A DNA stretch of 64,000 nucleotides from Duganella fentianensis. GTDB lineage: Bacteria > Pseudomonadota > Gammaproteobacteria > Burkholderiales > Burkholderiaceae_D. This document shows, in pieces, positions 9,105 through 21,773 of this stretch. Position 1 is the first letter of the stretch. The number at the start of each line of letters is the position of its first letter. Both the position numbers and the translations under genes were made by a program. The notes under the pieces are model-generated. The model was not told where the DNA came from. It saw only the letters and a program-made list of their open reading frames with translations, and ran no database searches. Location of the stretch: assembly GCF_009857835.1 (NCBI RefSeq), contig NZ_WWCL01000001.1, positions 1,426,001 to 1,490,000 on the forward strand, written 5' to 3'.

Positions 9105-9797
9105 ATGAAGAAAATTCAGGCACTTGCTTTCTCGGCTCTGCTGGCACTGGGCGGCAGCGCCAGTGCGGCCAATCACCTGTACACCTTTAATGGCACAATG
9201 GCCGACGCGCTGGGCGGTGCCGACATGGTGGGTGCCGGTGGTACATTGGGCAGCACTAGCTACAGCTTCGGCAAAAACGAAGGGCTGTCGCTCGGTGAAC
9301 AGCTGGGCAGCGTGTACACCATCGACATGGTGATGAGCTTCGATACCCACAGCGGCTGGCAGAAACTCATCGATTTCAAGGATCGCACCGTCGATACGGG
9401 GCTGTACACCAGTAATACCCAGTGGTACTTCTACAATGTGGGGAGCATGGGCAATGTGCCGGCGGACGGGCAGTCTGCCCGGGTAACGCTGACGCGCGAC
9501 AGCAGCAAGCTGGTATCGCTGTATGTAAATGGTACGCTGGCTGGCTCTTTCGTCGATAGCGCCAACATCGCCGCCTTCGAAGGCAAGGGCGCCCACTTCT
9601 TTATGGATGACACCACGAATACCAAACCGGAAGCAGCAGCTGGCAATGTTGATTACATCGCCACCTTTGACCGTGCGCTGACAGCGGGCGAAGTGGCGGC
9701 CGGTGTGTCGCCCGTGCCGGAGCCGGCCAGTGGCGCCATGCTGGCGGCCGGTCTGGGCATGCTGGCCATGCTGCGCCGCCGTTCGCGCAAGGCCTGA
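9105..9797 (+). CDS. LamG-like PEP-CTERM protein (exosortase substrate)
   Basis: This 230-residue exported protein has a signal peptide (cut after SASA, about residue 21), a concanavalin/LamG-like jelly-roll body (YTFNGTMADALGG; VTLTRDSSKLVSLYVNGT; AGEVAAG) and a C-terminal sorting tail made of VPEPASG, a hydrophobic stretch and a basic end (RRRSRKA). Proteins with this tail are cleaved and anchored by exosortase during extracellular polysaccharide/biofilm matrix secretion. No exosortase gene lies in this window. The SD AGGA is well placed, and the gene stands alone between its own promoter and terminator. The ligand of the LamG fold is unknown. Confidence 0.88.
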   Translation: MKKIQALAFSALLALGGSASAANHLYTFNGTMADALGGADMVGAGGTLGSTSYSFGKNEGLSLGEQLGSVYTIDMVMSFDTHSGWQKLIDFKDRTVDTGLYTSNTQWYFYNVGSMGNVPADGQSARVTLTRDSSKLVSLYVNGTLAGSFVDSANIAAFEGKGAHFFMDDTTNTKPEAAAGNVDYIATFDRALTAGEVAAGVSPVPEPASGAMLAAGLGMLAMLRRRSRKA

Positions 9798-9821
9798 TAC
9801 GCCTGCTGGCAGTGGTGACGA

Positions 9822-9854
9822 TAGCCCGGCACGGCACACCGTGACCGGGCTTTT
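9822..9854 (+). terminator. Rho-independent terminator after the PEP-CTERM gene
   Basis: The near-perfect hairpin AGCCCGG-CACGG / CCGTG-A-CCGGGCT is followed by TTTTGG, 25 nt past the stop codon. Confidence 0.8.
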
Positions 9855-9878
9855 GGCGTAAAAAACTCCCGCCACGCC

Positions 9879-9908
9879 ATTGCCAAGCAGGGGAGATTTG
9901 GTTATAAT
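9879..9908 (+). promoter_or_regulatory. Probable carAB promoter
   Basis: TTGCCA (9879-9884), an 18-nt spacer and a perfect TATAAT (9903-9908) lie about 145 nt before the carA start. The leader between them contains a small inverted repeat ACGACGGTCGT (near 10002-10012) and no open frame of note. A leader of this length could hold pyrimidine- or arginine-responsive control, but nothing specific was recognised. Confidence 0.6.
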
Positions 9909-10055
9909 TCAAAGGTTTAGCCAATCTCACATCTACCGTAGCGACTACCACTCATCCATCTTCAATCTGACTATCCTTTCTGGCCTGAGATGGCTGAGAT
10001 AGCACGACGGTCGTCTGACGTGGCGCAGCTACGGTAACTTTATCAGGAGTTGCCC

Positions 10056-11246
10056 TTGCCGCCATTTTTTTCTGGCCCCACCGTTCCAGCCATACTGGCC
10101 CTCGCTGACGGAACTATCTTCAAAGGTTTTTCGATCGGCGCTGCCGGCCACACTACCGGTGAAGTGGTCTTCAATACTTCCATGACGGGTTATCAGGAAA
10201 TCCTGACCGATCCATCGTATAGCCGCCAGATGGTCACGCTGACCTATCCCCACATCGGCAACTACGGCATCAATCCTGAAGACGTCGAATCCTCCAAAGT
10301 TCATGCCGCTGGCCTGATCATCCGTGACCTGCCACTGGTCGCCTCGAATTTCCGCTCCACCCAATCCCTGTCCGAATACCTGAAGGCCGAGAACATCGTC
10401 GCCATCGCCGGTATCGATACGCGCAAGCTGACCCGTATCCTGCGCGAGAAGGGTGCCCAGTCCGGCGCCATCCTCGTGGGTACGCAAGGTAACGAGCCGT
10501 CGGAATCGCAGGCACTGGATCTGGCCCGTTCCTTCCCTGGCCTGTCCGGCATGGATCTGGCCAAAGTGGTCACCGTGCAGTCGACCTACGAGTTCACCGA
10601 AACCGAATGGGCACTGGGCGAAGGCTATGGCAAGCTGGCCGATCCTAAATTCCACGTGGTGGCCTACGACTTCGGCGTCAAGCGCAACATCCTGCGCATG
10701 CTGACTTCGCGCGGCTGCAAAGTCACCGTGGTGCCAGCCCAGACCAGCGCAGCCGACGTGCTGGCGCTGAATCCGGACGGTGTGTTCCTGTCGAACGGTC
10801 CCGGCGACCCGCAGCCTTGCGATTACGCCATCGCTGCCGCCAAAGTGTTCATGGAGAAGAAGATTCCGCTGTTCGGCATCTGCCTCGGTCACCAGATCAT
10901 GGGTCTGGCCTCCGGCGCCACTACCCTGAAAATGAAATTCGGCCACCACGGCGCCAACCATCCGGTACAGGATCTGGACAGCAAAAAAGTCATGATCACG
11001 TCCCAGAACCACGGTTTCGCCGTTGACCCTAACACCCTGCCAGCCAACTGCCGCGTCACCCACGTGTCGCTGTTCGACGGTTCGCTGCAAGGCTTCGCCC
11101 GCACCGATACGCCAGCGTTCTGCTTCCAGGGCCACCCTGAAGCATCGCCCGGCCCGACTGACGTCGCTTACCTGTTTGACCGCTTCATCGGCCTGATGGA
11201 AGCGTCTGGAGAAAAAATAAATGCGGGGAAAAAAGTAAATGCCTAA
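10056..11246 (+). CDS. carA: Carbamoyl-phosphate synthase small subunit (glutaminase)
   Basis: This 396-residue protein supplies ammonia from glutamine to CarB for carbamoyl phosphate, the shared precursor of pyrimidines and arginine. The N-terminal half ([26 protein letters not shown]) is the CarA-specific domain. The C-terminal class I glutamine amidotransferase holds nucleophile Cys276 in FGICLGHQ and the His/Glu pair in GHPEASPGP. Two TTG codons, at 10050 and 10056, compete as the start. AGGAG ends at 10049, so the second TTG has a normal 6-nt spacing and the first has none; I chose 10056. The stop overlaps the carB start by 8 nt, which indicates translational coupling. Confidence 0.97.
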   Translation: MPPFFSGPTVPAILALADGTIFKGFSIGAAGHTTGEVVFNTSMTGYQEILTDPSYSRQMVTLTYPHIGNYGINPEDVESSKVHAAGLIIRDLPLVASNFRSTQSLSEYLKAENIVAIAGIDTRKLTRILREKGAQSGAILVGTQGNEPSESQALDLARSFPGLSGMDLAKVVTVQSTYEFTETEWALGEGYGKLADPKFHVVAYDFGVKRNILRMLTSRGCKVTVVPAQTSAADVLALNPDGVFLSNGPGDPQPCDYAIAAAKVFMEKKIPLFGICLGHQIMGLASGATTLKMKFGHHGANHPVQDLDSKKVMITSQNHGFAVDPNTLPANCRVTHVSLFDGSLQGFARTDTPAFCFQGHPEASPGPTDVAYLFDRFIGLMEASGEKINAGKKVNA

Positions 11247-14200
11247 ACGTTCTGATATTAAAAGCATCCTGATTATTGGTGCCGGTCCGATCATCATCGG
11301 TCAGGCCTGCGAATTCGACTATTCCGGCGCACAGGCCTGCAAGGCCCTGCGTGAAGAAGGTTACAAAGTTATTCTGGTCAACAGCAACCCTGCGACCATC
11401 ATGACCGACCCGGAAATGGCCGATGTGACCTACATCGAGCCTATCACCTGGCAAGTGGTCGAGAAGATCATCGCCAAGGAAAAACCGGATGCGATTCTGC
11501 CGACCATGGGTGGCCAGACGGCGCTGAACTGCGCGCTGGACCTGCACCGCAACGGCGTGCTGGACAAGTACAAGGTCGAGCTGATCGGCGCCACGCCGGA
11601 AGCCATCGACAAGGCTGAAGACCGCGCCAAGTTCAAGGACGCGATGACCAAGATCGGTCTGGGTTCGGCCCGTTCCGGTATCGCCCACTCGATGGACGAA
11701 GCCTGGGCTGTGCAGCGCGATGTGGGCTTCCCGACCATCATCCGCCCATCGTTTACCATGGGCGGTAGCGGCGGCGGTATCGCCTACAACGAAGAAGAAT
11801 TCGAAGCCATCTGCAAACGCGGTCTGGAAGCTTCGCCAACCAACGAGCTGCTGATCGAAGAATCGCTGCTGGGCTGGAAAGAGTACGAGATGGAAGTGGT
11901 GCGCGACAAGGCGGACAACTGCATCATCATCTGCTCGATCGAAAATCTGGACCCTATGGGTGTGCACACCGGTGACTCGATCACCGTGGCGCCAGCCCAG
12001 ACGCTGACCGACAAGGAATACCAGATCATGCGTAACGCCTCGCTGGCGGTGCTGCGTGAAATCGGTGTGGACACGGGCGGCTCGAACGTGCAGTTCTCGA
12101 TCAATCCGAAAGACGGCCGCATGATCGTCATCGAGATGAACCCGCGCGTATCGCGTTCCTCGGCACTGGCTTCGAAAGCTACCGGCTTCCCGATCGCCAA
12201 AGTGGCGGCCAAGCTGGCTGTGGGCTTCACGCTGGACGAACTGCGCAACGAGATCACCGGCGGTGCCACCCCGGCCTCGTTCGAACCTTCGATCGACTAC
12301 GTCGTGACCAAGATCCCGCGCTTTACCTTCGAGAAGTTCCCGACTGCCGACCACCACCTGACCACCCAGATGAAATCCGTGGGTGAAGTGATGGCGATCG
12401 GCCGCACCTTCCAGGAATCGTTCCAGAAAGCCCTGCGCGGTCTGGAAGTGGGCGTGGATGGCCTGAACGAAAAAACCAAAGACCGCGAGAAGATCGAAGA
12501 GGAACTGGGCGAGCCGGGTCCTGAGCGTATCTGGTACGTGGGCGACGCCTTCGCACAAGGCTTCACGCTGGAAGAAGTGCACCAGCTGACCAAGATCGAT
12601 ACCTGGTTCCTGATCCAGATTAAAGAGATCGTCGATCTGGAACTGTGGATGGACACCCAGAAGCTGGAACAGCTGGACAAGAACACCCTGTACAAGCTGA
12701 AACAGAAGGGCTTCTCGGACCGCCGTCTGGCCTTCCTGCTGCAGACCACGCAGGCTGCCGTGCGCGCCCGTCGTCACGAACTCAACATCCGCCCGGTCTA
12801 CAAGCGCGTCGATACCTGCGCGGCAGAATTCGCCACCAACACGGCGTATATGTACTCGACCTACGATGAAGAGTGCGAATCGAATCCGACCGACAAGAAG
12901 AAGATCATGGTGCTGGGCGGTGGCCCTAACCGTATCGGCCAGGGTATCGAGTTCGATTACTGCTGCGTACACGCGGCGCTGGCGATGCGCGAAGATGGCT
13001 ATGAAACCATCATGGTCAACTGCAACCCAGAAACCGTATCGACCGACTACGACACTTCCGACCGTCTGTACTTCGAATCGCTGACGCTGGAAGATGTGCT
13101 GGAAATCGTCGAACTGGAAAAACCGCTGGGCGTGATCGTCCAGTACGGCGGCCAGACCCCGTTGAAACTGGCGCTGGATCTGGAAAAGAACGGCGTGCCT
13201 ATCATCGGTACTTCGCCCGACATGATCGACGCTGCGGAAGACCGCGAGCGCTTCCAGAAGCTGCTGCACACGCTGGATCTGCGCCAGCCGCCTAACCGTA
13301 CCGCCCGTACCGAAGCCGACGCACTGGCACTGGCACAGGAAATCGGCTACCCGCTGGTGGTGCGTCCTTCCTACGTGCTGGGCGGCCGTGCGATGGAAAT
13401 CGTGCACGAGCAGCGCGATCTGGAACGCTATATGCGCGAAGCCGTCAAGGTATCCAACGATTCGCCAGTGCTGCTGGACCGCTTCCTGAACGACGCCATC
13501 GAGTGCGACGTGGACTGCATCAGCGACGGCGAGACCACCTTCATCGGCGGCGTGATGGAACACATCGAACAGGCTGGCGTGCACTCGGGTGACTCGGCCT
13601 GCTCGCTGCCACCGTACTCGCTGGCGCAAGCGACCATCGACGAACTGAAACGCCAGACCGCGCTGATGGCCAAGGGCCTGAATGTGGTAGGTCTGATGAA
13701 CGTGCAGTTTGCGATCCAGAAGCAGGAAATCAACGGCGCGCTGCAGGATGTGGTGTATGTGCTGGAAGTGAATCCGCGTGCTTCGCGTACTGTGCCTTAC
13801 GTGTCCAAAGCGACCGGCCTGCAACTGGCCAAGATCGCCGCACGCTGCATGGTCGGCCAGACGCTGGCACAGCAGGGCGTGACGCAGGAAGTCGTACCTT
13901 CCTACTACAGCGTGAAAGAAGCCGTGTTCCCGTTCGTGAAATTCCCTGGCGTGGACACCATCCTCGGCCCTGAGATGAAATCGACCGGTGAAGTGATGGG
14001 CGTGGGTAAAACCTTTGGTGAAGCCTTCGTCAAATCGCAGCTGGGTGCCGGCATCAAGCTGCCGAAATCGGGCAAGGTGTTCCTGTCGGTGAAATCGTCG
14101 GACAAGCCGCGCGCCGTGAAAGTGGCACGTGATCTGGTGGAAATCGGCTTCACGCTGGTAGCCACCAAGGGCACGGCGGCCGTGATCGCCGCTGCCGGTA

Positions 14201-14469
14201 TCCCTGTCACTCCGGTCAACAAGGTGGTGGAAGGCCGTCCGCACGTGGTCGATATGATCAAAAACCACGAAATCGTGCTGGTGATCAATACGGTGGAAGA
14301 AAAGCGCAGCGCCATTACGGACTCGCGCGCCATCCGTACCTCCTCGCTGGCAGCCCGTGTGACCACCTACACCACCATCGCTGGTGCCGAAGCGGCGGTG
14401 GAAGGTATCCGTCATCTGGATCAGTTGCAAGTGTACGATTTACAAGGGCTGCATAAAACCTTACACTAA
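11239..14469 (+). CDS. carB: Carbamoyl-phosphate synthase large subunit
   Basis: This 1076-residue protein has the length and duplicated architecture of CarB: two ATP-grasp halves ([15 protein letters not shown] near residue 175; [15 protein letters not shown] near 710), an oligomerisation region between them and a C-terminal MGS-like allosteric domain ([18 protein letters not shown]) that in other species senses UMP and ornithine. It makes carbamoyl phosphate from bicarbonate, ammonia from CarA and two ATP. It begins inside the last codons of carA (ATG at 11239). Two hairpins follow before greA. Confidence 0.98.
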   Translation: MPKRSDIKSILIIGAGPIIIGQACEFDYSGAQACKALREEGYKVILVNSNPATIMTDPEMADVTYIEPITWQVVEKIIAKEKPDAILPTMGGQTALNCALDLHRNGVLDKYKVELIGATPEAIDKAEDRAKFKDAMTKIGLGSARSGIAHSMDEAWAVQRDVGFPTIIRPSFTMGGSGGGIAYNEEEFEAICKRGLEASPTNELLIEESLLGWKEYEMEVVRDKADNCIIICSIENLDPMGVHTGDSITVAPAQTLTDKEYQIMRNASLAVLREIGVDTGGSNVQFSINPKDGRMIVIEMNPRVSRSSALASKATGFPIAKVAAKLAVGFTLDELRNEITGGATPASFEPSIDYVVTKIPRFTFEKFPTADHHLTTQMKSVGEVMAIGRTFQESFQKALRGLEVGVDGLNEKTKDREKIEEELGEPGPERIWYVGDAFAQGFTLEEVHQLTKIDTWFLIQIKEIVDLELWMDTQKLEQLDKNTLYKLKQKGFSDRRLAFLLQTTQAAVRARRHELNIRPVYKRVDTCAAEFATNTAYMYSTYDEECESNPTDKKKIMVLGGGPNRIGQGIEFDYCCVHAALAMREDGYETIMVNCNPETVSTDYDTSDRLYFESLTLEDVLEIVELEKPLGVIVQYGGQTPLKLALDLEKNGVPIIGTSPDMIDAAEDRERFQKLLHTLDLRQPPNRTARTEADALALAQEIGYPLVVRPSYVLGGRAMEIVHEQRDLERYMREAVKVSNDSPVLLDRFLNDAIECDVDCISDGETTFIGGVMEHIEQAGVHSGDSACSLPPYSLAQATIDELKRQTALMAKGLNVVGLMNVQFAIQKQEINGALQDVVYVLEVNPRASRTVPYVSKATGLQLAKIAARCMVGQTLAQQGVTQEVVPSYYSVKEAVFPFVKFPGVDTILGPEMKSTGEVMGVGKTFGEAFVKSQLGAGIKLPKSGKVFLSVKSSDKPRAVKVARDLVEIGFTLVATKGTAAVIAAAGIPVTPVNKVVEGRPHVVDMIKNHEIVLVINTVEEKRSAITDSRAIRTSSLAARVTTYTTIAGAEAAVEGIRHLDQLQVYDLQGLHKTLH

Positions 14470-14522
14470 GGTTCTTGAGTCAGCGCGGTGTTCCACTGCG
14501 CTGACACCAAGCAGGACTTCCT

Positions 14523-14567
14523 AACCACAGAGCTCGCGCAGCAGGCAGGCGCGGCCTCTGTGGTTTT
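14523..14567 (+). terminator. Terminator between carB and greA
   Basis: A 10-bp stem AACCACAGAG/CTCTGTGGTT with a GC-rich 23-nt loop runs into TTCC. Another 8-bp inverted repeat GTCAGCGC/GCGCTGAC sits just upstream at 14479-14505 without a T tract. The T run is short, so termination may be partial. Confidence 0.55.
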
Positions 14568-14594
14568 CCATTGTTACAACAGAGTAAATACAAG

Positions 14595-15071
14595 ATGACA
14601 TCAGTTCCACTTACCAAGTTCGGCGCAGAGCTGCTCCGCGAAGAGTTGCACCAGTTGAAGCACGTAGAGCGTCGCGTCGTGATCGACGCCATCGCCGAAG
14701 CCCGTTCGCACGGCGATCTGTCGGAAAACGCCGAATACGATGCTGCCAAAGAGCGTCAGGCTTTTGTCGAAGGCCGTATTGCCGAACTGGAAGGCAAGCT
14801 GAGCACGGCTCAGATCATCGATCCGACCACCCTGGATGCGGAAGGCCGCGTGGTGTTTGCTTCGACCGTGGATCTGGAAGATCTGGAATCGGGCGCCAAA
14901 GTGACCTACCAGATCGTCGGCATCGACGAAGCCGACCTGAAACTGAGCAAGGTGTCCGTGACTTCGCCTATCGCCCGTGCCCTGATCGGCAAATCGGCTG
15001 GCGACGTAGTGGAAGTGCAGGCCCCGTCGGGTCCGCGCGAATACGAAATTCTGGAAGTGCGTTACGTCTGA
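14595..15071 (+). CDS. greA: Transcription elongation factor GreA
   Basis: This 158-residue protein rescues backtracked RNA polymerase by stimulating cleavage of the nascent transcript. The N-terminal coiled coil carries the GreA signature ([20 protein letters not shown]) with the acidic tip residues, and the C-terminal part is the FKBP-like GreA/GreB domain ([18 protein letters not shown]). An earlier in-frame TTG (14571) would add 8 residues unlike the family. The ATG at 14595 gives the standard length. The stop overlaps the next ATG as TGATG. Confidence 0.96.
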   Translation: MTSVPLTKFGAELLREELHQLKHVERRVVIDAIAEARSHGDLSENAEYDAAKERQAFVEGRIAELEGKLSTAQIIDPTTLDAEGRVVFASTVDLEDLESGAKVTYQIVGIDEADLKLSKVSVTSPIARALIGKSAGDVVEVQAPSGPREYEILEVRYV

Positions 15072-15553
15072 TGTTACTCGCACGTACACGGCTACTGGTT
15101 GCAACGCTGTGGGCGGGCAGTATCTGGACGGTCGGCTATCTGGCCGCGCCGACCCTGTTTGCCACGCTGAGTGACCGTGTGCTGGCTGGCAATATCGCCG
15201 CCAATTTATTCGCCCATCAGGCCTGGCTGTCGATTGCCTGCGCGCTGGTGATGCTGGCTTTGCTGTGGGTAGGGCGGGGGAGCGAGACGGGCGGCATTTT
15301 TGCCGGCTCGGCGGCCAATTCGGCGGCCCGTACCCGCCGCGTGCTGCTGGTGATCGTCGCCATCATGCTGGCCTGTACCCTGATCATGCACTTCGGTCTG
15401 CAGCCTATGATGGCCAGCCTGCGCGCTGCGGCGGGCCCCGGTGGCGTGATGGAAGAGGCCGCTCACAACGAATTCGGCATATTGCACGGCATTTCCAGCA
15501 GCGTCTATCTGGTGCAGAGCTTGCTTGCTGTCTGGCTGGTGCTTAAGCAGTAA
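15071..15553 (+). CDS. DUF4149 family integral membrane protein
   Basis: This 160-residue hydrophobic protein has about four predicted membrane helices (near residues 5-27, 45-65, 90-112 and 138-158). The opening (TLWAGSIWTVGYLAAPTLF) and LACTLIMHFGLQPMM are typical of DUF4149 proteins, which lie next to greA in many Burkholderiales. The start codon shares its A with the greA stop (TGATG), so translation is coupled. No function is established. A strong bidirectional terminator follows. Confidence 0.85.
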   Translation: MLLARTRLLVATLWAGSIWTVGYLAAPTLFATLSDRVLAGNIAANLFAHQAWLSIACALVMLALLWVGRGSETGGIFAGSAANSAARTRRVLLVIVAIMLACTLIMHFGLQPMMASLRAAAGPGGVMEEAAHNEFGILHGISSSVYLVQSLLAVWLVLKQ

Positions 15554-15592
15554 GCAGCGCCGAGGGCAGTTGGACTGTCTGTAAACAAAAGC

Positions 15593-15623
15593 GGGGCCAG
15601 AGCATGGTGCATGCTCTGGCCCC
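15593..15623. terminator. Bidirectional terminator between converging genes
   Basis: A perfect 14-bp stem (GGGGCCAGAGCATG/CATGCTCTGGCCCC) with a 3-nt loop lies between the DUF4149 gene (+) and yhbY (-). The T-rich side (GCTTTTGTTT) is on the - strand, so it is best for yhbY but can stop both transcripts. Confidence 0.8.
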
Positions 15624-15655
15624 GAATTTCTCGCAAAAACGCGGTCTAAACCGGC

Positions 15656-16120
15656 TTAGCCCAGACTCTTTTTAGTCGATTTCTGACGCACTTTGGCGCG
15701 TTTGATGTTGCCGCCCTGGGTGACGCGTTCGTTGCCTTTCAGCAGAACTTTGGTCACGGATGGACGTTTGGTGCCGCTTGGGCTAGGCTTGACGATGGTG
15801 ACTTCGCGCAGACCGCGGCCAGCCGTGGCGCTACGCTCGTTCGCTGCTTCCTTTTTAGGACGGTAGAGCACCAGCAGTTTGCCGATGTGTTGCACTGGAG
15901 CAGCGTCGAGCTGTTCGCAGATGCTTTCATACATGGCAATACGGGCTTCGCGGTCGTCGCCGAATACGCGCACCTTGATCAGACCATGGGAGTCGAGGCC
16001 CAGCGAGATTTCCTTGAGGACGTTGGCGGTTAATCCCGCCTCGCCGATCAGGACGATAGGCTTGAGACCATGCGCTTCGGCGCGCAGTGCGCTGCGCTCA
16101 ACGGGTGTAAGTTTTTGCAT
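15656..16120 (-). CDS. yhbY: CRS1/YhbY-type RNA-binding protein, ribosome assembly factor
   Basis: This 154-residue protein begins MQKLTPVERSALRAEAHGL and contains the KH-like YhbY core (PIVLIGEAGLTANVLKEI; HGLIKVRVFGDDR; QHIGKLLVLYR). YhbY binds pre-50S particles. The core is about 95 residues, and a further roughly 60 basic residues (ending KRAKVRQKSTKKSLG) form a tail absent from the E. coli protein. A longer frame begins at 16207, but that segment is unlike the family and overlaps the divergent rlmE promoter region; the ATG at 16120 is preferred. It is divergent from rlmE with only 45 nt between starts. Confidence 0.9.
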   Translation of the reverse strand: MQKLTPVERSALRAEAHGLKPIVLIGEAGLTANVLKEISLGLDSHGLIKVRVFGDDREARIAMYESICEQLDAAPVQHIGKLLVLYRPKKEAANERSATAGRGLREVTIVKPSPSGTKRPSVTKVLLKGNERVTQGGNIKRAKVRQKSTKKSLG

Positions 16121-16165
16121 AATAATATTTTTTAGTAGTTCCCTTAAAGGCAGTATTCTACGCGA

Positions 16166-16867
16166 ATGGCAAAGAACAAAATCAACAAAAACTGGATTCA
16201 CGACCACATTAACGATCCTTACGTGAAATTAGCGCAAAAAGAGGGCTTCCGAGCCCGTGCTGCGTTCAAGCTCAAGGAGATCGATGAGGACGAGAAGCTG
16301 ATCAAACCGGGCCAGGTCATCGTCGATCTGGGCTGTACGCCGGGCAGCTGGGGCCAGTACACGCGTCGCAAGCTGGCCGGCAAGGAGGGCGGCGGCATTA
16401 ATGGCACGCTGATCGGGCTGGATATCCTGCCGATGGAGCCGATTGCCGATTTCCACTTCATCCAGGGCGATTTCCGCGAGCCGGAAGTGCTGCAACAGCT
16501 GGAAAATGTGGTGCAAGGTCAAAAAGTCGATCTGGTACTGTCCGATATGGCACCCAATCTGTCCGGTATCGCTGCCTCCGATGCGGCGCGGATGGAACAT
16601 CTGATCGATCTGGCCATCGAATTCTCCCAGGCCCATTTGAAGCCGGGCGGGGCGCTGCTGGTGAAATGCTTTAAAGACATGGGTTTCAACGACATCGTGC
16701 TGAAGTTCCGTCAGGAATTCAAAACCGTGACCCAGAAAAAGCCGAAAGCCAGCCGCGACAAGTCTTCGGAAATCTTCTTGCTGGGGCGCGGACTGAAAAA
16801 TCCGACGGAAGGCATGCTTTCTTCGCAACCTTACGATGACGGTGATTTCCCTCCCGTCCGCCCTTGA
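16166..16867 (+). CDS. rlmE: 23S rRNA (uridine-2552 2'-O)-methyltransferase
   Basis: This 233-residue protein is an RrmJ/FtsJ-type SAM-dependent methyltransferase that modifies U2552 in the ribosomal A loop late in 50S assembly. Visible are the SAM motif [15 protein letters not shown] and the catalytic K-D-K-E set: Lys in [12 protein letters not shown], Asp in [11 protein letters not shown], Lys in ALLVKCF and Glu in SSEIFLLG. It is slightly longer than the roughly 210 residues of E. coli because of an acidic C-terminal extension. It is followed by ftsH, as in many proteobacteria, but with a 200-nt gap. Confidence 0.96.
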   Translation: MAKNKINKNWIHDHINDPYVKLAQKEGFRARAAFKLKEIDEDEKLIKPGQVIVDLGCTPGSWGQYTRRKLAGKEGGGINGTLIGLDILPMEPIADFHFIQGDFREPEVLQQLENVVQGQKVDLVLSDMAPNLSGIAASDAARMEHLIDLAIEFSQAHLKPGGALLVKCFKDMGFNDIVLKFRQEFKTVTQKKPKASRDKSSEIFLLGRGLKNPTEGMLSSQPYDDGDFPPVRP

Positions 16868-17067
16868 TATTTGCCTGACGGGCCGCACATAGCCACCGTG
16901 AAGATCAGTTTTGACTTGATCGCACCCGTGTTTTGGTCAAATAATGTGTTTTAGGCGAGAAATCTGCGCGCACCCCTGAATGGCCTTCTGGCAGTGGCTG
17001 TTTATTGCAGGTAAAATCGGATTTCAAGCTATAGGTTACAGATGCGCCCCGCATCCAAGGAGTTTTC

Positions 17068-18951
<1,884 letters not shown>

Positions 18952-18988
18952 GCAGCTAGCCTAGCTTGTTCTAGCGGCAAGTAACATC

Positions 18989-19017
18989 GGGGTGAGGAGT
19001 GATCCTCGCCCCTTTTT
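18989..19017 (+). terminator. Rho-independent terminator of ftsH
   Basis: The 10-bp stem GGGGTGAGGA/TCCTCGCCCC (one G-T pair) with a GTGA loop is followed by TTTTTC. It covers the GTG at 18992 that would otherwise extend folP upstream. Confidence 0.85.
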
Positions 19018-19036
19018 CATTGTACTGACACACTCC

Positions 19037-19882
19037 ATGCATAGCACTTTACAGTTTGGCCGCTTCAACTACCCCCTGAGCGGCGAACATACCCGCGCCC
19101 GTGTGATGGGCATCCTGAATATCACCCCTGATTCCTTCTCCGATGGCGGCCAGCACCATACGCTGGAATTTGCCATTTCCCATGCCGAGGAAATGATACG
19201 GGACGGCGTCGATATCATCGACGTGGGCGGCGAGTCGAGCCGGCCCGGTGCCGATCCCTTACCGCTGGAGCAGGAGTTGCAGCGCGTGATGCCGGTGCTG
19301 TACGCACTGCGCGATCAGGGCCCGGCCATCTCGGTGGATACCTACAAGCCGCAGGTGATGCGCGAAGCCATCATCGCCGGTGTCGACATGATCAACGATA
19401 TCAACGGCTTCCGCGCACCCGGTGCGATCGAGGCGGTGCGTGATAGTGATTGCGCGCTGTGCATCATGCACATGCAGAAAGACCCGCAGCAGATGCAGCT
19501 GGCGCCCCAGTATGGCGACGTGGTGGCCGAAGTGATTGCCTTTTTGCGCGAACGCATCGAGGCCATGACGGCGGCAGGCATTGATCCGCGCCGCATCTGT
19601 GTTGATCCGGGCTTTGGCTTTGGCAAGACCTTAGAGCATAATTATGTTTTGCTAAGATCTACCGCGCGTATCATTGCCGAGCTACAGATGCCGCTGCTGG
19701 CGGGCCTGTCGCGCAAGTCCATGGTGGGCGGCGTCACGGGCAAACCGGTCGAGCAGCGTATGGCAGGCAGTCTGGGCGGTGCTCTGGCTGCGGTGGCGCA
19801 AGGTGCTGCCATCGTGCGCGTGCATGATGTGGCGGAAACCGTGGATGCTTTGAAGGTCTGGCAGGCTGGAATTAACCGATAA
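19037..19882 (+). CDS. folP: Dihydropteroate synthase
   Basis: This 281-residue protein condenses p-aminobenzoate with dihydropterin pyrophosphate in folate synthesis and is the sulfonamide target. Signatures are [34 protein letters not shown] and the phosphate-loop region [13 protein letters not shown], with the closing GLSRKSM. The ATG at 19037 is chosen because the earlier GTG at 18992 lies inside the ftsH terminator. Lone starts without a clear Shine-Dalgarno sequence are seen here. glmM follows after 17 nt, the usual folP-glmM pair. Confidence 0.96.
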   Translation: MHSTLQFGRFNYPLSGEHTRARVMGILNITPDSFSDGGQHHTLEFAISHAEEMIRDGVDIIDVGGESSRPGADPLPLEQELQRVMPVLYALRDQGPAISVDTYKPQVMREAIIAGVDMINDINGFRAPGAIEAVRDSDCALCIMHMQKDPQQMQLAPQYGDVVAEVIAFLRERIEAMTAAGIDPRRICVDPGFGFGKTLEHNYVLLRSTARIIAELQMPLLAGLSRKSMVGGVTGKPVEQRMAGSLGGALAAVAQGAAIVRVHDVAETVDALKVWQAGINR

Positions 19883-19899
19883 CGATAGAGAGAAACACA

Positions 19900-21237
19900 A
19901 TGTCCCGTAAATATTTTGGTACCGATGGCATCCGTGGTCTGGTCGGCGAAGCACCGATCACGCCGGACTTTGTGATGCGTCTGGGTTATGCCGCCGGTAA
20001 AGTACTGGCCAGCGGCCGCAGCGGCACTTCGCGTCCGACTGTGCTGATCGGCAAAGACACCCGTATTTCCGGCTACATGCTGGAAGCGGCGCTGGAAGCC
20101 GGGTTCTCGGCAGCCGGCGTGGATGTGATGCTGGCGGGCCCGATGCCGACGCCGGCGATTGCCTACCTGACCCGCGCGCTGCGCCTGTCCGCTGGCGTGG
20201 TGATCTCGGCATCGCACAACCCCTTCCAGGACAACGGCATCAAATTCTTCTCCGAGCACGGCACCAAGCTGCCGGATGCCGTAGAACTGGAGATCGAAGC
20301 TGCGCTGGATCAACCCATGTCCTGCGTGTCGTCGGAAAAGCTGGGCCGCGCCAAGCGCCTGGACGATGCTAACGGCCGCTACGTGGAATTCTGCAAGAGC
20401 ACCTTCCCGAACGAGCTGGATCTGCACGGCATGAAGCTGGTGGTCGATTGCGCCCACGGCGCTGCCTACAATATCGCACCGCACGTGTTCCACGAACTGG
20501 GTGCGGAAGTCATCGCTATCGGCAACAAGCCCGATGGTTTTAACATCAATCTGAAACACGGTGCCACCGCGCCGGCGGCCATGGCCGAAGCGGTGCGCGC
20601 CCATGGCGCCGACCTTGGTATCGCTCTCGATGGCGATGCGGACCGCCTGATCATGTGCGACGCCAACGGCCGCCTGTATAACGGCGACGAACTGCTGTAC
20701 CTGATGGTGATGGACCGTCTGGCTACCGGCCCTGTGGCGGGCGCCGTCGGCACCCTGATGACGAATATGGCAGTGGAAGTTGCGCTGAAACAGAAGGGCA
20801 TAGGCTTTGCCCGTGCCAAAGTGGGCGACCGCTACGTGCTGGAAGTGATGAAGGAAAACGGCTGGATGCTGGGCGGCGAAGGTTCAGGTCACCTGCTGTG
20901 CCTCGATAAACATACCACGGGCGACGGCATCATCTCGGCGCTGCAAGTGCTGTCGGCGCTCAAGCGTGCCGGCAAATCGCTGGCCGATTGCACCAAGGAT
21001 CTGGTGATCTTCCCGCAAGCGCTGGTGAACGTGCGTGTGACTCCGGGCTTTGACTGGACCAAGAACGCCGCCATGGTGGCCGAGAAAGAAGCGGTGGAGC
21101 GCGAGCTGGGCGATAGCGGCCGCGTACTGATCCGCGCATCGGGCACGGAGCCGCTGATCCGCGTGATGGTCGAAGCGCGTGAAGAGGATGCCGCACAAAG
21201 CATGGCACGCCGGATTGCCGACAAAATGGCAGCCTGA
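19900..21237 (+). CDS. glmM: Phosphoglucosamine mutase
   Basis: This 445-residue protein converts glucosamine-6-phosphate to glucosamine-1-phosphate for UDP-GlcNAc, and so for peptidoglycan and LPS. It starts [13 protein letters not shown]. The active-site phosphoserine is Ser105 in ISASHNPF; the metal loop is DGDADR; the sugar-binding loop is GGEGSGHLL; the phosphate site is [12 protein letters not shown]. An AGAGAGAAA Shine-Dalgarno-like stretch precedes the ATG. It is the last gene of the housekeeping block and is followed by the tRNA-Pro promoter. Confidence 0.97.
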   Translation: MSRKYFGTDGIRGLVGEAPITPDFVMRLGYAAGKVLASGRSGTSRPTVLIGKDTRISGYMLEAALEAGFSAAGVDVMLAGPMPTPAIAYLTRALRLSAGVVISASHNPFQDNGIKFFSEHGTKLPDAVELEIEAALDQPMSCVSSEKLGRAKRLDDANGRYVEFCKSTFPNELDLHGMKLVVDCAHGAAYNIAPHVFHELGAEVIAIGNKPDGFNINLKHGATAPAAMAEAVRAHGADLGIALDGDADRLIMCDANGRLYNGDELLYLMVMDRLATGPVAGAVGTLMTNMAVEVALKQKGIGFARAKVGDRYVLEVMKENGWMLGGEGSGHLLCLDKHTTGDGIISALQVLSALKRAGKSLADCTKDLVIFPQALVNVRVTPGFDWTKNAAMVAEKEAVERELGDSGRVLIRASGTEPLIRVMVEAREEDAAQSMARRIADKMAA

Positions 21238-21282
21238 GGCAGGGCTGAATATTTTGACAATGAAAGAAAATGCTTGCTCACA

Positions 21283-21311
21283 TTGACGTTATAGAGAGCA
21301 AGCGTTAGAAT
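21283..21311 (+). promoter_or_regulatory. Promoter of tRNA-Pro
   Basis: TTGACG (21283-21288), a 17-nt spacer and TAGAAT (21306-21311) lie 8 nt before the mature tRNA 5' end. Confidence 0.75.
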
Positions 21312-21319
21312 GATGTCTT

Positions 21320-21396
21320 CGGAGTGTGGCGCAGCCCGGTAGCGCACCTGGTTTGGGACCAGGGGGTCCAAGGTTCGAATCCTTGTACTCCGACCA
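21320..21396 (+). tRNA. tRNA-Pro(TGG)
   Basis: This is a 77-nt cloverleaf. The acceptor CGGAGTG pairs with TACTCCG, with discriminator A and encoded CCA. The anticodon arm CTGGTTTGGGACCAG has TGG in the loop, and the T arm carries GGTTCGAATCC. A hairpin terminator follows directly. Confidence 0.95.
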
Positions 21397-21404
21397 AAAA
21401 CACT

Positions 21405-21436
21405 AAACGGGTTGTCGTTGAGACAGCCCGTTTTTC
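21405..21436 (+). terminator. Terminator after tRNA-Pro
   Basis: The 12-bp stem AAACGGGTTGTC/GACAGCCCGTTT (one G-T pair) with a GTTGA loop is followed by TTC. tRNA-Arg lies 33 nt further on, so that gene depends on read-through or on a promoter not recognised here. Confidence 0.75.
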
Positions 21437-21468
21437 ATTTCCGACGGCAATTCCCGTCGCGACACAGA

Positions 21469-21545
<77 letters not shown>

Positions 21546-21773
21546 AAATACTCAGCTAAATCAACGATTTATATAGTTTATATTTAAATCTATTGGGGTA
21601 GTTGGGGTAATTCAAATCGATATCTTCGCCTGCCGGATGAATTCTGGCTTGGGGCAGCTTGAACTAATCTCGTTCCAATCTTGATAAGATGCTATTCTTG
21701 GTAAAAATGAAAATAGCACCTGCCGGTTGATCGCGCCGCACCGGTGTGCGGCAGGTGCTGGCGGAATCGGGAG

